Assembly: GCF_001468065.1 (NCBI RefSeq)
Contig: NZ_LNYZ01000009.1
Location: forward strand, 1-64,000
Direction: 5' to 3'
Source of the DNA: Legionella steigerwaltii
Lineage (GTDB): Bacteria > Pseudomonadota > Gammaproteobacteria > Legionellales > Legionellaceae
DNA length: 64,000 nucleotides
Under the pieces are notes generated by a model that saw only the letters and a program-made list of their open reading frames with translations, was not told the DNA's origin and did no database searches. Shown here one piece after another: positions 1-10,100 of the stretch; within the stretch, counting starts at the first letter, position 1; every line of letters starts with the position of its first letter. The translations under genes and the position numbers were made by a program.

Positions 1-30
1 TAAAATTTTTAGACCCTAGCATCTTAAATC

Positions 31-75
31 TGTTACCTATCAGCCCGGTTTGAAATGTTACCTATCAAACCGGTT
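31..75. repeat. Paired 12-bp direct repeat, possible insertion-element end
   Basis: The 12-mer tgttacctatca occurs at 31-42 and 56-67, each followed within a few bases by ccggtt (45-50 and 70-75), so the unit recurs every 25 bp. Paired sites of this kind are common as transposase-binding ends of insertion sequences. No transposase gene is visible next to it, so it is probably a solitary end or continues left of the window. Confidence 0.35.
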
Positions 76-87
76 GCACAAATTGGA

Positions 88-134
88 TCCCTTCTCCCCA
101 ACGGAGAGAAGGTGCCCATAGGGCAGATGAGGGA
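88..134. repeat. REP-like element (cttctccc family), partial copy
   Basis: This stretch carries cttctccc, a short hairpin and gaaggtgccc followed by gggcagatgaggg. It is the reverse-strand form of the element at 20288-20386, which has ccctcatccgccc and gggcaccttctcccc. Such elements are dispersed intergenic palindromes in many proteobacteria. Confidence 0.55.
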
Positions 135-136
135 GA

Positions 137-244
137 ATGATCCCTAAAACAGCAGCAAAACATTTAATTGAACTCTCCAAAAAATGCTCGTGCACCAGGG
201 GCTGTTTCCAATTAGCTAAACGTCGGAGAGCCGATCTGGACTGA
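137..244 (+). pseudogene. Short orphan reading frame, possible gene remnant
   Basis: A 35-codon frame opens with ATG directly at the edge of the REP-like element and ends at TGA (242-244). The peptide has an amphipathic start, a Cys-x-Cys-x-x-x-Cys cluster (CSCTRGC) and a basic KRRR tail, which looks more protein-like than random AT-rich sequence. There is no clear ribosome-binding site. It may be the tail of a gene interrupted by the repeat, or chance. Confidence 0.2.
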
Positions 245-301
245 AGGGATATATTGGCCTATAAATAATAAATTAAAGCCACCCTTAATAAAGAGAACTC
301 T

Positions 302-778
302 ATGAACAGGTCAAAAATAAGCTTTATGCTCAGTGGGTTGATGATGTTATTTTCTGTTACCGCACAGAGTATGACTGAAAATGTGTCACAGGCTGATTCA
401 GATGCTGCTCGAATTTCCATGTTGGAGAAAGCACTGGCGCCACAGAAGCTGGACGGAGTCGCGAATTTGTTCGCAAAAGCCAATAAACAACGTAATGGTG
501 CCGTCCAATTCATGTTATTTTCGGATCAATTAAAAAAGAAATTTAAAGATCGTTGGCCTTACTGGGTTTCAGGAGTTTCCAGCCCATGGATTACTTCATA
601 TAAGATTAAAAAAATGGCGCAAGGGAAGAACTCTTGGAAATTTGAAATAACGTATCAATGGGCAACTGCTGATGGTCCATTTAATCCTCCTTTGGTGCAA
701 ACCATAGTTGTAGCACCTGTGCCTAAAAATATAAATTCATCACAAAAATTTTGGATCACTGAATTTAATGAGAAGTAG
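302..778 (+). CDS. Secreted or periplasmic protein of unknown function
   Basis: The 158-residue product starts with a typical Sec signal peptide: MNRSK, a hydrophobic core around residues 8-20 (FMLSGLMMLFSV) and a likely cleavage site after the TAQS region. The mature part is basic in the middle (SDQLKKKFKDRW) and ends in beta-rich sequence with conserved-looking Trp and Tyr residues (WKFEITYQW). I do not recognise the family. An AGAG ribosome-binding site lies just upstream of the ATG. It stands alone between repeats; a REP-like element follows 60 bp after the stop. Export to the envelope is the only role I can support. Confidence 0.7.
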   Translation: MNRSKISFMLSGLMMLFSVTAQSMTENVSQADSDAARISMLEKALAPQKLDGVANLFAKANKQRNGAVQFMLFSDQLKKKFKDRWPYWVSGVSSPWITSYKIKKMAQGKNSWKFEITYQWATADGPFNPPLVQTIVVAPVPKNINSSQKFWITEFNEK

Positions 779-840
779 TGAGCTCCTCACAAAATTTGAA
801 TAATTCGCTTATTTACGTGAAAGTACGTGCCAGAAAAAGG

Positions 841-899
841 GTAGCCTGGGTGAAGGTCCGAAGGACCGAAACCCGGGTTTCACTTCGTTTCACCCAGGG
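841..899. repeat. REP-like palindrome, gtagcctggg family (copy 1)
   Basis: The left arm reads gtagcctgggtgaa and the right arm ttcacccaggg, with a cccggg centre. The family recurs at 4799-4856, 35947-36008 and 42755-42835 in this window. All copies are intergenic, and arms pair within each copy. The copy here is nearly identical to the one at 35947. Confidence 0.8.
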
Positions 900-1037
900 C
901 AGATAAGTTAAGCCGCACGATATGCACGACCCCTAGGTAAGACAAGATTTTTTCGGACACGCTTATGGGGATGTAAATGAGCGCAAATTACACGCTGATA
1001 CTATAATTATCTTAGGTGTCAGTTTAAGGAACAGACA

Positions 1038-1280
1038 ATGCATAACGGAGAGGATGTAATAAAAGAAGATTTTCAAAACATTCTATTCAGGAATGGGTTT
1101 TCTGCTCATGAATTCAAAATAACAATAAAGAGTGGCTCAAGCTATGATCCCAACCAAATAGTTAGTGCGCAAGTATGGATAACGATTGAGAGGAATTCCA
1201 TAAAAAAACAATATGGGTTATATCGAAGTAATTGGCCAGAAGATTTTGAAACAGACTTAAAAAATGGCTATTTTAACTAG
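1038..1280 (+). CDS. Small acidic protein, paralogue of the 55.5-kb gene
   Basis: The 80-residue protein has no signal or membrane segment. Its C-terminus (FETDLKNGYFN) matches that of the 80-residue protein encoded at 55496-55738 (FENDLKSGFFN), and both have GF-x(2-3)-[ED]-FKI near residue 20-25, so they are paralogues of equal length. The function is unknown. A -10-like TATAAT at 1002-1007 lies 30 bp upstream; no good -35 was seen. A hairpin at 1302-1323 follows the stop. It is convergent with the next gene. Confidence 0.65.
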   Translation: MHNGEDVIKEDFQNILFRNGFSAHEFKITIKSGSSYDPNQIVSAQVWITIERNSIKKQYGLYRSNWPEDFETDLKNGYFN

Positions 1281-1301
1281 TGCAGCTTAGTGATTACTAT
1301 A

Positions 1302-1323
1302 GCCTGGTTGCTTGCAACCAGGC
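1302..1323. terminator. Hairpin between convergent genes
   Basis: A perfect 9-bp stem (gcctggttg / caaccaggc) with a cttg loop sits between two convergent genes. On the plus strand it is followed by an AT-rich stretch with several T runs, so it could end transcription from the left gene. Confidence 0.55.
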
Positions 1324-1336
1324 ATTTAGATTCTTT

Positions 1337-1933
1337 CTATTTTTTGAACGCAGCAATTCCTAGTGTTGCAACAACGGCTAAAGCCACTCCTACTCCAATC
1401 GAAGTTGGAGAGAAAAAGCTATAAGGATTTACTTCGCTCTCTTTTTCCTGCCCATTCTCTTGCGAAGATGACTCTTTTTGTGCGCCCTGCTGTTCACTTC
1501 CTGGGGTTGGTGATTTTTCTTTAGGAGTAATAGCTTGAGTCCATTGCATTTTCCCTCGCGAAGATGAAGATGGTGCAATCACTTCACTCTCTGACGATTC
1601 TTCTTTACCTATACGGGTATGGGTTTGTGCCGCTAAAAATCTGCGCTCCGCTATTTTTTCTTTAGAATCATAAAATATGGGTTCTGTTATAATCACTGTT
1701 CCGCTGGGTGTTTGCGCTTTTCCTACTATCGCAGTTGCTTCAAGTTCTGAATAACCAGTTTTTTGTAATTCTGCAATCTGGTCATCTAATATTTTTTTGG
1801 TGGGAGAAGCAGCTTCCCCAAGCTTAAGATGTTCTTGATCTATTTTTCCTTCTGTCTTCTTGTCATTCCAGGATACATTTTTTTTCTCCCTCTTGGGCGC
1901 TCCCATTGTCGTGGATTCGTATTTCTTTCTCAT
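1337..1933 (-). CDS. Tail-anchored hydrophilic protein, effector-like
   Basis: The product is about 198 residues, highly charged and low in complexity (Lys, Glu, Ser and Gln rich), ending with a single hydrophobic segment SIGVGVALAVVATLGIAAF followed by KK. That is the layout of a C-tail-anchored membrane protein. I chose ATG at 1931-1933 because AGAGG lies at a normal distance before it; an upstream in-frame GTG at 1954 has no such site. The family is not recognised. Disordered proteins with a terminal anchor are frequent among Legionella secreted proteins, but this assignment is only inference. Confidence 0.65.
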   Translation of the reverse strand: MRKKYESTTMGAPKREKKNVSWNDKKTEGKIDQEHLKLGEAASPTKKILDDQIAELQKTGYSELEATAIVGKAQTPSGTVIITEPIFYDSKEKIAERRFLAAQTHTRIGKEESSESEVIAPSSSSRGKMQWTQAITPKEKSPTPGSEQQGAQKESSSQENGQEKESEVNPYSFFSPTSIGVGVALAVVATLGIAAFKK

Positions 1934-2146
1934 GAAAAACCTCTGTACTGTCACTAAAATGAAAACAATTTTAACAATAAATAATTAAGGAAATATGAAC
2001 TAGATCTTTTTGTATTCATTTTGTTCAATAATGTTCTGTTCGCTGTTCGTACTATCAAAATCAAGCCCAATTGCTTAATTCAACTATACTTAGGGAAGTA
2101 AAACTTTTTATGGGATTGGTCAATTTCATTCAAAGGACGAATGCAG

Positions 2147-4711
2147 ATGAACAAGGGAGATAATAGGGAGGACATTTATGAATATCGTAGGGTAACCTAT
2201 ACTCCTTATGTCTCTATGCAACCCCCTCTCTGGAGAGTGTTCATACCGCCTATATTTCTATCGCTAATCTGTATTCTTATTGAGTATAAAACGAACTTTC
2301 TTGTGTTCCATACTCTGACTGAGTTAATTTCAGTGTTTATCGGGTTAACTGTAATGACGGTCGTAGTCACGACCACGCAATTCACACAAAATCAGTTTGT
2401 GGTATTTATTTCTTTTGCTGTGGGTTGGTGTAGCATCATTGATATCGCCCATATTTTATCGTACGAAGGAATGAATTTGTTGCCTCATGGTGGAGGTAAT
2501 TTAAGCACTCAACTTTGGGTTTCTGCGCGCACTCTCCAGGCCTTATCTTTTCTTTTTTCCATTTATTTTTTCAGGCATTCCATGAAGATTTGGGTGGTTA
2601 ATTTGGTTTTCTTTTTAATAATCTGCGCTATTTTTGTTGCCATTTTCTCAGGTTATTTCCCTACAACGTATATTGATAATTATGGGGTAACCTGGTTTAA
2701 GCTCTATTGTGAGTGGGGGGTAGTCCTCATCTTAACTATGGCGCTCATATTGCTTTGGTATGAGAAGGCAATGATATCAAAAGAACTGCTGTTTTATATA
2801 AGCCTGAGTATGATATCTATGATACTTTCCGATTTGGCATTTTCGGATTATAAAAATTTATTTGGTTTCGAGAATATAGTCGGGCATATATTCAAAATAT
2901 TCTCATTTTGGTTTATTTATATCGCGCTGGTGGTACAAACCTTACGTCGACCTTTTGCTATGTTGGCACGTGCTGCAACAACGTACGATAATATTCCAGA
3001 TCCCACTTTTATTGTTCAATCTGAAGGGACCATCAGCCAAGCGAACACTGCCGCAGGAAAAATTACCCGTATTAAACCTGAGGAATTAGTAGGTCTATCC
3101 TCCCATATGCTTTTTCATAATAAGTTTGTAGCGATCGAGCAATGCCCCATATGCTCGCAATTATCAATCGCGAGAAACAAATTTATAGTGGAAATCAAGA
3201 CTGAAAAAGAGAATTGGGTGGAATGTAACTTATCACCTATAGATTCTGATTTATTTCCCAGCTCTTGGGTACAAATAGTAAGAAATATCACGTTCCGTAA
3301 GGCACTCGAAGAAGAGCGGAAAAAATTGACGTACGACTTGGGTGAGCGGGTTAAAGAACTTCAATGTCTTTATACCATTTCAAATTTAATTGTGCTCCAA
3401 GGCTTGAATATTGAAGAACTATTTATAAAAACAGTTAATGAGTTACCATTCGCTTTTCAATTTCCTGAAAACGTGGTTGTAAAAATAGAAAGTAATTGGG
3501 GGGAATTCAGTTCAGACCCCAAAGCGAAACAATTACATCATCAATTGAAAAAAGAATTTAAATCTAATGGGGGAACCGTAGTAAAAATAAATGTATTTCA
3601 TCGTGTTTCCTCTTCAAAATCGGCGGTTTTTTTACCTGAGGAAGTTGCCTTTTTAGACTCGGTAGCTACTCTTTTACAGAATGCGCTGACGCGGTTTTAC
3701 TCAGAACAAAAAGCAACAGAAGCAGAAAAACGATTTCAAGAAAGTGAAAAACATTTCCAAGCATTTATTGAGCAAGCACATTTTGGAGTATATATACGTA
3801 ATAAAAAGCAGTTTTTGTACGTAAATCCACGCTTTTGTGAACTTGTAGGAAGAAAAGAACAGGATTTGCTTTCTATAGGATTACTGGATTTGATAGAGAG
3901 TGAATCTATAAAGAAATTAGTTCTTGAACAGTGGGAACACTTAGATCGAGGCGAATCAAGCATTACGTATAACTTGCCTTTAACAAGAAAAAGTGACGGT
4001 GTTTCGTTCATTTTAAGAGTTGATACGACGGTCATATCTTGGAAGGGTAATTCTGAATTTCTGACTATAGCCGATGACGTGACTGAAATTCAGCATGCAA
4101 AAGAACAAATAGATCAATATGTAGCTCAATTAGAAGCTGCTATAAAGGGGACTTTTCTCGCTGTGTCATCTATGGTTGAGCTTCGCGACCCCTACACAGC
4201 AGGTCATGAGCGTCGGGTAGGCTTAATCGCAAAAGCGATTGGCGAAGAGATAGGTTGGTCAGCTGAGCGGTGTGCATCACTTGAGCTTATGGGCTTGGTT
4301 CATGATATAGGAAAAATCTCGATACCTGCTGAAATTCTTTCCAAGCCAACTCGATTAACCGAGGCTGAAATGGCGCTCGTTAGGGGGCATCCACAGGCAG
4401 GTTATGATATTTTAAAAGAGGTTCCACTTAAAGAACCTGTGGCGGAGGTTATCTTGCAACATCATGAACGTCTTGATGGGAGTGGCTATCCTCGAGGATT
4501 GCAAGGAAAAGAGATTTTGCCTGAGACATTGGTGATTATTGTAGCTGATGTATTGGAAGCCATGTCATCCCATAGACCCTACAGGCCTGCTTTAGGTTTG
4601 GATGCTGCTGTAGCGGAAATTAAACGTGGAAGAGGTATTCTATATGATGAGGAAGTTGTAGATGCTGCATTAAAACTTATAGAAAAAAATAAATTGCCAC
4701 TTGAGTATTGA
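2147..4711 (+). CDS. Membrane PAS-HD-GYP c-di-GMP phosphodiesterase
   Basis: A multidomain signalling enzyme of about 854 residues. The N-terminal ~260 residues form a seven- to eight-helix membrane sensor resembling MASE3 (HGGGNLSTQLWVSARTLQ in the second loop). One PAS-like region follows near residues 275-400, a GAF-like stretch near 410-520 and a second PAS near 535-650. The C-terminal HD-GYP domain holds HDIGK (H719, D720), GHP, HHERLDGSGYP near 770 and ADVLEAM, all the residues expected for an active bis-(3'-5')-c-di-GMP hydrolase. ATG at 2147 is preferred to 2141 because GGA then lies nine bases upstream. No GGDEF domain is present. It appears monocistronic. Confidence 0.9.
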   Translation: MNKGDNREDIYEYRRVTYTPYVSMQPPLWRVFIPPIFLSLICILIEYKTNFLVFHTLTELISVFIGLTVMTVVVTTTQFTQNQFVVFISFAVGWCSIIDIAHILSYEGMNLLPHGGGNLSTQLWVSARTLQALSFLFSIYFFRHSMKIWVVNLVFFLIICAIFVAIFSGYFPTTYIDNYGVTWFKLYCEWGVVLILTMALILLWYEKAMISKELLFYISLSMISMILSDLAFSDYKNLFGFENIVGHIFKIFSFWFIYIALVVQTLRRPFAMLARAATTYDNIPDPTFIVQSEGTISQANTAAGKITRIKPEELVGLSSHMLFHNKFVAIEQCPICSQLSIARNKFIVEIKTEKENWVECNLSPIDSDLFPSSWVQIVRNITFRKALEEERKKLTYDLGERVKELQCLYTISNLIVLQGLNIEELFIKTVNELPFAFQFPENVVVKIESNWGEFSSDPKAKQLHHQLKKEFKSNGGTVVKINVFHRVSSSKSAVFLPEEVAFLDSVATLLQNALTRFYSEQKATEAEKRFQESEKHFQAFIEQAHFGVYIRNKKQFLYVNPRFCELVGRKEQDLLSIGLLDLIESESIKKLVLEQWEHLDRGESSITYNLPLTRKSDGVSFILRVDTTVISWKGNSEFLTIADDVTEIQHAKEQIDQYVAQLEAAIKGTFLAVSSMVELRDPYTAGHERRVGLIAKAIGEEIGWSAERCASLELMGLVHDIGKISIPAEILSKPTRLTEAEMALVRGHPQAGYDILKEVPLKEPVAEVILQHHERLDGSGYPRGLQGKEILPETLVIIVADVLEAMSSHRPYRPALGLDAAVAEIKRGRGILYDEEVVDAALKLIEKNKLPLEY

Positions 4712-4798
4712 ATTTTCTTCTCATAAATAGGGAAAGAGTCTGAGAGAGGTTCATCACTTTCACTTATTAGATAATATCATTAACGATTTATTTTAATC

Positions 4799-4856
4799 GT
4801 AGCCTGGGCGCAGGCGAAGCCGTAACCCGGGTTTCGCTATGCTTCACCCAGGCTAC
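4799..4856. repeat. REP-like palindrome, gtagcctggg family (copy 2)
   Basis: It begins gtagcctgggcgcagg, has a taacccgggttt centre and ends cttcacccaggctac. Outer arms pair. The inner part differs from copies 1 and 3. Confidence 0.8.
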
Positions 4857-4914
4857 ACAATCCCTTAGAATGTATTAGTATAATTAGATTATATTCTTAA
4901 CCCAAGGGTATCTT

Positions 4915-6117
4915 ATGTTTCGAAAAACCGCGCCTTGTTTTTTTGCAGTTGTTATTGATGCTTTAGGTTTTGGACTTGTTTATCCAGTCATGACCGCTCT
5001 ATTTACAGCAGAGCATAGTCCTGTATTAAGTGCCGATGCTAGTGTGGCAGTAAAACATTTTTATTTGGGATTAAGTTATATGCTCTATCCTTTATGCATG
5101 TTTTTCGGAACGTCCTTTATGGGGGATTTATCTGATGTTTGGGGACGGAAAAAAGTATTACTGCTGTGCATGTTGGGAATAACTATCAGTTTCCTACTCA
5201 TGGGGATAGGAGTTGCTTTTTCATGTTTGAGTTTATTACTTATTGGCCGAGCTCTTTCTGGTTTAATGGCGGGTAGCCAACCCATAGCGCAGGCCTCTAT
5301 TGCCGATTTGAGTACCCCTGAAACCAAAGCCTTGAACATGAGTCTGATTTCCATGAGTTTTAGTTTCGGCTCTGTTCTTGGTCCCTTACTTGGCGGGGTT
5401 ATGTCGGATCAACAATTATTGCCATGGTTCACTTTTACTACCCCATTTTTGATGGCAGCATTTCTTGCGTTTATTGCTTGGGTGTGGATAGAACTTGGTT
5501 ATCAAGATACTGTTTTAGTTTTGTCGCATAAAAAAATATCTTTTTTTCGGCCAGTACAAATTTTCATAGAAGCATTTGAACATAAATCAGTTCGCATACT
5601 GGCATTGGTTTTTTTATTGATGCAAATGGGATTTAGCCTTTATTTTCAATTCATTATCGTAGAGATGAAGCTCGTTTACCATTACACTAACTGGCAACTG
5701 GGTGCAGTACAAGGCATGATTGGTTTAGGTTTTGCTATTGGTATCCTGATTGGCATGCCTTTTTGTGTGAACCGGTACAAAGTACAGCACATCGCTTTAT
5801 ACACACTGGTGCTTACGGGATTGGGCCAATTGTTGGTTTATATTATTCCCAATCCTTTGTTGCAATGGCCCTTGGCAGTGCTCATCGCAATTTTTGATAT
5901 TATGGCATTTGCTTGTTTATTAACTTTATTCTCCAATGCTGTTGATGCTCAATCACAAGGATGGGTGATGGGTATATCTGGTGCAGTGATGGCCTTTGCC
6001 TGGATGGTTACGGGATTTGGGTCCAATTTATTATCCATTATTTCCAGTGCCGGTTTAATTGTTATCGGAGGAGTGCTCCTGCTCGTTTCGGCGCTGCTTT
6101 TATTGAAAAATAATTGA
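4915..6117 (+). CDS. MFS drug-exporter-type transporter
   Basis: The 400-residue protein has about 12 hydrophobic segments and the Major Facilitator motif A in the second loop (GDLSDVWGRKKVLL, near residues 75-90), typical of the DHA1 drug:H+ antiporter branch. A motif C-like GSVLGPLLGG lies in the fifth segment. It would sit in the inner membrane and exchange protons for an unknown small molecule. AAGGG lies six bases before the ATG. The gene downstream, an APH-fold kinase, follows in the same direction after about 30 bp and may be co-transcribed. The substrate cannot be read from the sequence. Confidence 0.85.
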   Translation: MFRKTAPCFFAVVIDALGFGLVYPVMTALFTAEHSPVLSADASVAVKHFYLGLSYMLYPLCMFFGTSFMGDLSDVWGRKKVLLLCMLGITISFLLMGIGVAFSCLSLLLIGRALSGLMAGSQPIAQASIADLSTPETKALNMSLISMSFSFGSVLGPLLGGVMSDQQLLPWFTFTTPFLMAAFLAFIAWVWIELGYQDTVLVLSHKKISFFRPVQIFIEAFEHKSVRILALVFLLMQMGFSLYFQFIIVEMKLVYHYTNWQLGAVQGMIGLGFAIGILIGMPFCVNRYKVQHIALYTLVLTGLGQLLVYIIPNPLLQWPLAVLIAIFDIMAFACLLTLFSNAVDAQSQGWVMGISGAVMAFAWMVTGFGSNLLSIISSAGLIVIGGVLLLVSALLLLKNN

Positions 6118-6150
6118 TACGTGCTATCTCATTTTAAAAAGCCATGACCT

Positions 6151-7161
6151 ATGAATACCAAACAACTTTTTGAACAGGCTTCTTATCTGACACAAGTCAG
6201 AAGATTAAGGGCTTTGGCTATTGAAGCGCTTAAACAGTACCCATTTATTACCCGAAAGATTGAATTTATTAAATACAGTGCCAATGCGATTTTCAGAGTC
6301 ACAGACCATCAAAACAAACGTTATGCATTGAGAATTAATCCTTATGGACATCATCAACAGGCGGCGCTTCAGGAAGAAATGCAATGGATACAGCACATAC
6401 TTACTACGACCAATCTTAATGTGCCTGTGCCAATAAAAACTAGTTCCGGACAATACTTTATCGAAGTTCGTCATCCGCTGGTCCAAACAAATCGATATTG
6501 TTTTGTTTCTGAATGGTTAGCGGGTAAGAAAAAATGGAACAGCATCAATGAACACTATGCCAATAAACTAGGGCAGTTGATTGGCATTTTACATCAGAGC
6601 GGGCGTGGGATATCCATGCCGCACAGAAACTATTGGCTCGCAGATGGGTTAATTGGTGCTGAAACAGCAAAATTTTACAATATTGAAATGCTTTCGGAGG
6701 TGTCCATTCAAGAACAACAGGTGCTCACTGCAGCGAGAAGAATGGTTTATGAAATCTTAAAAGAATTCGAATGCAAACATCCAGATAAAACTGGCGTGAT
6801 TCACTCCGATACCCAGCCTAATAATATTTTGGTGCATCAGGGACGGTTTGCAATTATTGATTTTGATGACTGTGGACTTGGATTTTATCATGATGATTTG
6901 GCGGTTGCTTTGTGTGCCTTCGAACATGTAGCCGAGGGGAATTCGCAGCAGTCATTTCATCGGTTAAAAGAGGCTTTATTGCATGGTTACAGTGAACAAA
7001 TGCCAATTTTAGAGGAAGATATTCGATTGCTTCCCTATTTTATGTTGGCAAGAAAGCTGGTAACTATAGCTTGGCTGGAGGCGCGCAAAACGAATCCAGG
7101 GATTCGTTATTATTTTCCCACAGCAGTTGACCGCGCGATTCGCTTTTATCAACAAATCTGA
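6151..7161 (+). CDS. APH/choline-kinase-fold phosphotransferase
   Basis: The 336-residue protein has the aminoglycoside phosphotransferase (APH) fold: an N-lobe with YALRINPYG around residue 70, the Brenner motif HSDTQPNN at H218-D220, and the metal-binding IDFDD near residues 235-241. The family includes homoserine kinase type II, choline kinase and resistance enzymes; the AspGly-less motif here is closest in style to the homoserine/choline type, but the substrate is unknown. It follows the MFS gene by 33 bp in the same direction, so the two may form an operon. Confidence 0.8.
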   Translation: MNTKQLFEQASYLTQVRRLRALAIEALKQYPFITRKIEFIKYSANAIFRVTDHQNKRYALRINPYGHHQQAALQEEMQWIQHILTTTNLNVPVPIKTSSGQYFIEVRHPLVQTNRYCFVSEWLAGKKKWNSINEHYANKLGQLIGILHQSGRGISMPHRNYWLADGLIGAETAKFYNIEMLSEVSIQEQQVLTAARRMVYEILKEFECKHPDKTGVIHSDTQPNNILVHQGRFAIIDFDDCGLGFYHDDLAVALCAFEHVAEGNSQQSFHRLKEALLHGYSEQMPILEEDIRLLPYFMLARKLVTIAWLEARKTNPGIRYYFPTAVDRAIRFYQQI

Positions 7162-7185
7162 CTTTTCTCTCAAATTCTTTATTTG

Positions 7186-10100
7186 TTACTGTAACTTAGG
7201 AGTACTGGATACATTCTCCAATTGCTTTGTAGGTTTACGTGAGAAAAAAGAGCCTACATAACTCAAGAGGGAACGATTCGAGTTTGTCTCTGTGCTCTCT
7301 TCAACTTCGATGATTTCTGGCTCGGGATACAAATTCTCTTGAACCATTTGAAAGCCTGCAAAGATACTCTTTAGAACGAAGGGCAGTAAGGTTAACATCA
7401 TCAGCATACTGCTTAAATTCGTTGACTCGTTGAACAGGAGATAATTGGCCAAGGATTGAAAAACAGCGATGAGTAGCGCAATGCCCATGGTATTGGAAAT
7501 TAGTCTTGACGCATTGATATTTCGGTTATCCATGGGTAAATCAGCGCTTTGATTAATTTCATAAAACGCAATCCACAACCATAATAGGTCGAATGCAACG
7601 CTATACCAATGTTGCTGATTCATTTCTTTGACATTTGCGCCGACCGCTTTCGCTAAATAAAAGGTCATGTTTCCGCTTTTAAGTGCTAAAGCCATAGTCG
7701 GCTTTTCTTGTGAATTTGCTAAAGGAGCGAATTGCTGTACAAACAGGCTCTTTGGAAGATTAATGTCAAAAAGCTCATAAAAGGTTTTATCAGAACCAAA
7801 TAATCTTCTTAGTTGTTCTTCACTGATATTTGATAGAGCACCTACTCCAGGCGCAAACGTACCATCATCGGAATGATGCGCGATAACCACATTGGAGTTT
7901 TTCATCATCATGACATCATTCGTCCCATCGCCATTTGCGACGATAAAATAATGATGGTCCTTGAGATAACGGGCCAGAATACCCTTTCCTTCAGTACTCA
8001 TTTCCGCAAAAATAATGGCTGGACGTTTTGTTTTATCTCTATCCATCAATTTTTGAAACTGGCCTAATACGGTTTCATTGACGCCTGCAAATATGACTGT
8101 GGCATCGGGTGGGCAATTTTTTTCACTTAAACCGTCAAAAGCCTGGTCTTCAGCCTGATTGGCGCGAATGATAATGATGTTTTTCGCGTTTTCCGGACAT
8201 AATACTTTAGCAATATTTACCGCTGCTTTAGTTGTATCGCCAGTTGCTACAAATACTGGAACTGATATTTCTCGGCATTGAGCGATAAATTTTTCAGCTC
8301 CTTTTTTTACTGGGTTATCAATAATAAACGTGCCGTAATAACCCAGTTTTTTGAGCAATGATGGATTTTTTAAAATAAAATCTTCAATCGTTTTTTTATC
8401 ATCTTTATCAAATAATTCTTTTAAGGTTGTAAACTCAAATTCATTAATTGGCGTGTGGGCGATGCACCAATCACGGGATAAAACTGCGGTACGACTTTGC
8501 ATCGAAGCATAAGCCTGCAACAAAGGAGTTTCTTGAAATGCATCCGCTTTAGGCACCCCACAAAAGACAAGAGAGGATTTTTCACCATCGTGAACGAGGG
8601 TGAAACGACCGCCAAAGGTACGATATAAACCCAGATGAAACGTCTCAACTTCTTTTTTAGAAGCAATTATTTTTTTAAAGTGATTGTTTCCCAGGGTGGT
8701 TACTTCCAAACACTGAGAATTATCCAATAAAGATTTGAATAATCCCAAAATGGCATGTTCCTCAGGTTCTAATTCTTTTATATTGTTGGTGAAGGCATAA
8801 CAAAATACCTCAAAGGATTTGCGCCATTGTGTTTCTTTGGGAAGAAGTAAATTTCCATTGTTTTCTTTAATTAGATGCTGTACCTCAGATTGCATATCGG
8901 TAGTCCACAATCCTAATACATTCATTTGTGTTGTTGTCAGGGTGCCCGTTTTATCTGAAATAATGGCCACCCCATTGGGAAATTTGTCACGATAATATCC
9001 TCCCAATGCATTACATAAATCCACTAGACGAAGCGCATCAATGGTTTCAAAAGGTTGATCTCCCAAATTGCTATTCAGGCTTTTCATTAAACGGCTATTT
9101 ACTGTTTCACGTAAAAAAGCCTCAGAAAAGGGAATCATCGTTTGGAAGAGGGTGAACATAAGTCGGAGTGTTTCTGCAGGCATTAGGGTAATGTCTCTCT
9201 GCAGAAAAGCAGCCATAATAATGGAGCCTAAAATAGAATATAAAACGCTTCTTTGTTTTCGTTCGGCAATAATGTCATTAATAACCGCTTTCTTCTCGTA
9301 GTTACTGCTTAATAAAAGTTCCTTCTCAGGTTTAATTTGAATAAAAATGTTGTCATTACCGTATAGGTTTAATTTATCACCTACAAGTACGCCTGCTTGT
9401 TTGCCATCCCTAACTGCATATAAGTCCACTTTCTTGTAATTTGAATTCAAATTAGCTTTGGTGTTATGTTCTATCCAAACATCCTCACCATTTTGCGCTT
9501 TAAGATTCACGCTGAATTTTTTTCGCTCCAATGTTTGCGTGAACTCACCTTCTAAGTTACGTTGTAGCGCAACGAGCTCTCCAGATATTGGCACACAATC
9601 CAAATTGATGCGCTCATCGCAAAGAACTAAATCCCCAGTACGGAGCTGGTATCGAGGAACACTAACGAATCTGGGACCATTCGCAGTAAATTTTAAAACA
9701 CGATGTAATTGATGATTGTACTCAAAATCATGGTCCAGTTTTTCCTGCTGCACACGCATTTTTTTTATAGTCGATGGTGCTAAATCAGCAATTAATGCGG
9801 GTAAGTTACGGAATTTTTGTACGATTCGGTCCGCATAACGAATATTGTGAGAAATAAGTCCCAATTGAAAGGCACGGGAACTTACCATAAGCTCACTGGC
9901 GATAAAGTGATTGATTTGGAAATACAAATTGGATATTGGCGTCAACCCACTCGAAATCACTGCAGTATCTGAACGCTGCGCGCCTCGACTGTATTGGAAG
10001 CGGACGAGTAATTCTTGTGCTTTTTGCGTGAGATAAGAAATTCCGCTTGGAACAACCAAGGCACTGGTTCCCAGTCCGGCAATTAATGAATATTCATCAG

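Noticed and set aside
1955-2140. PmrA box near the tail-anchored gene
   Set aside because: Only one CTTAAT half-site is present; the second half does not match at the required spacing.
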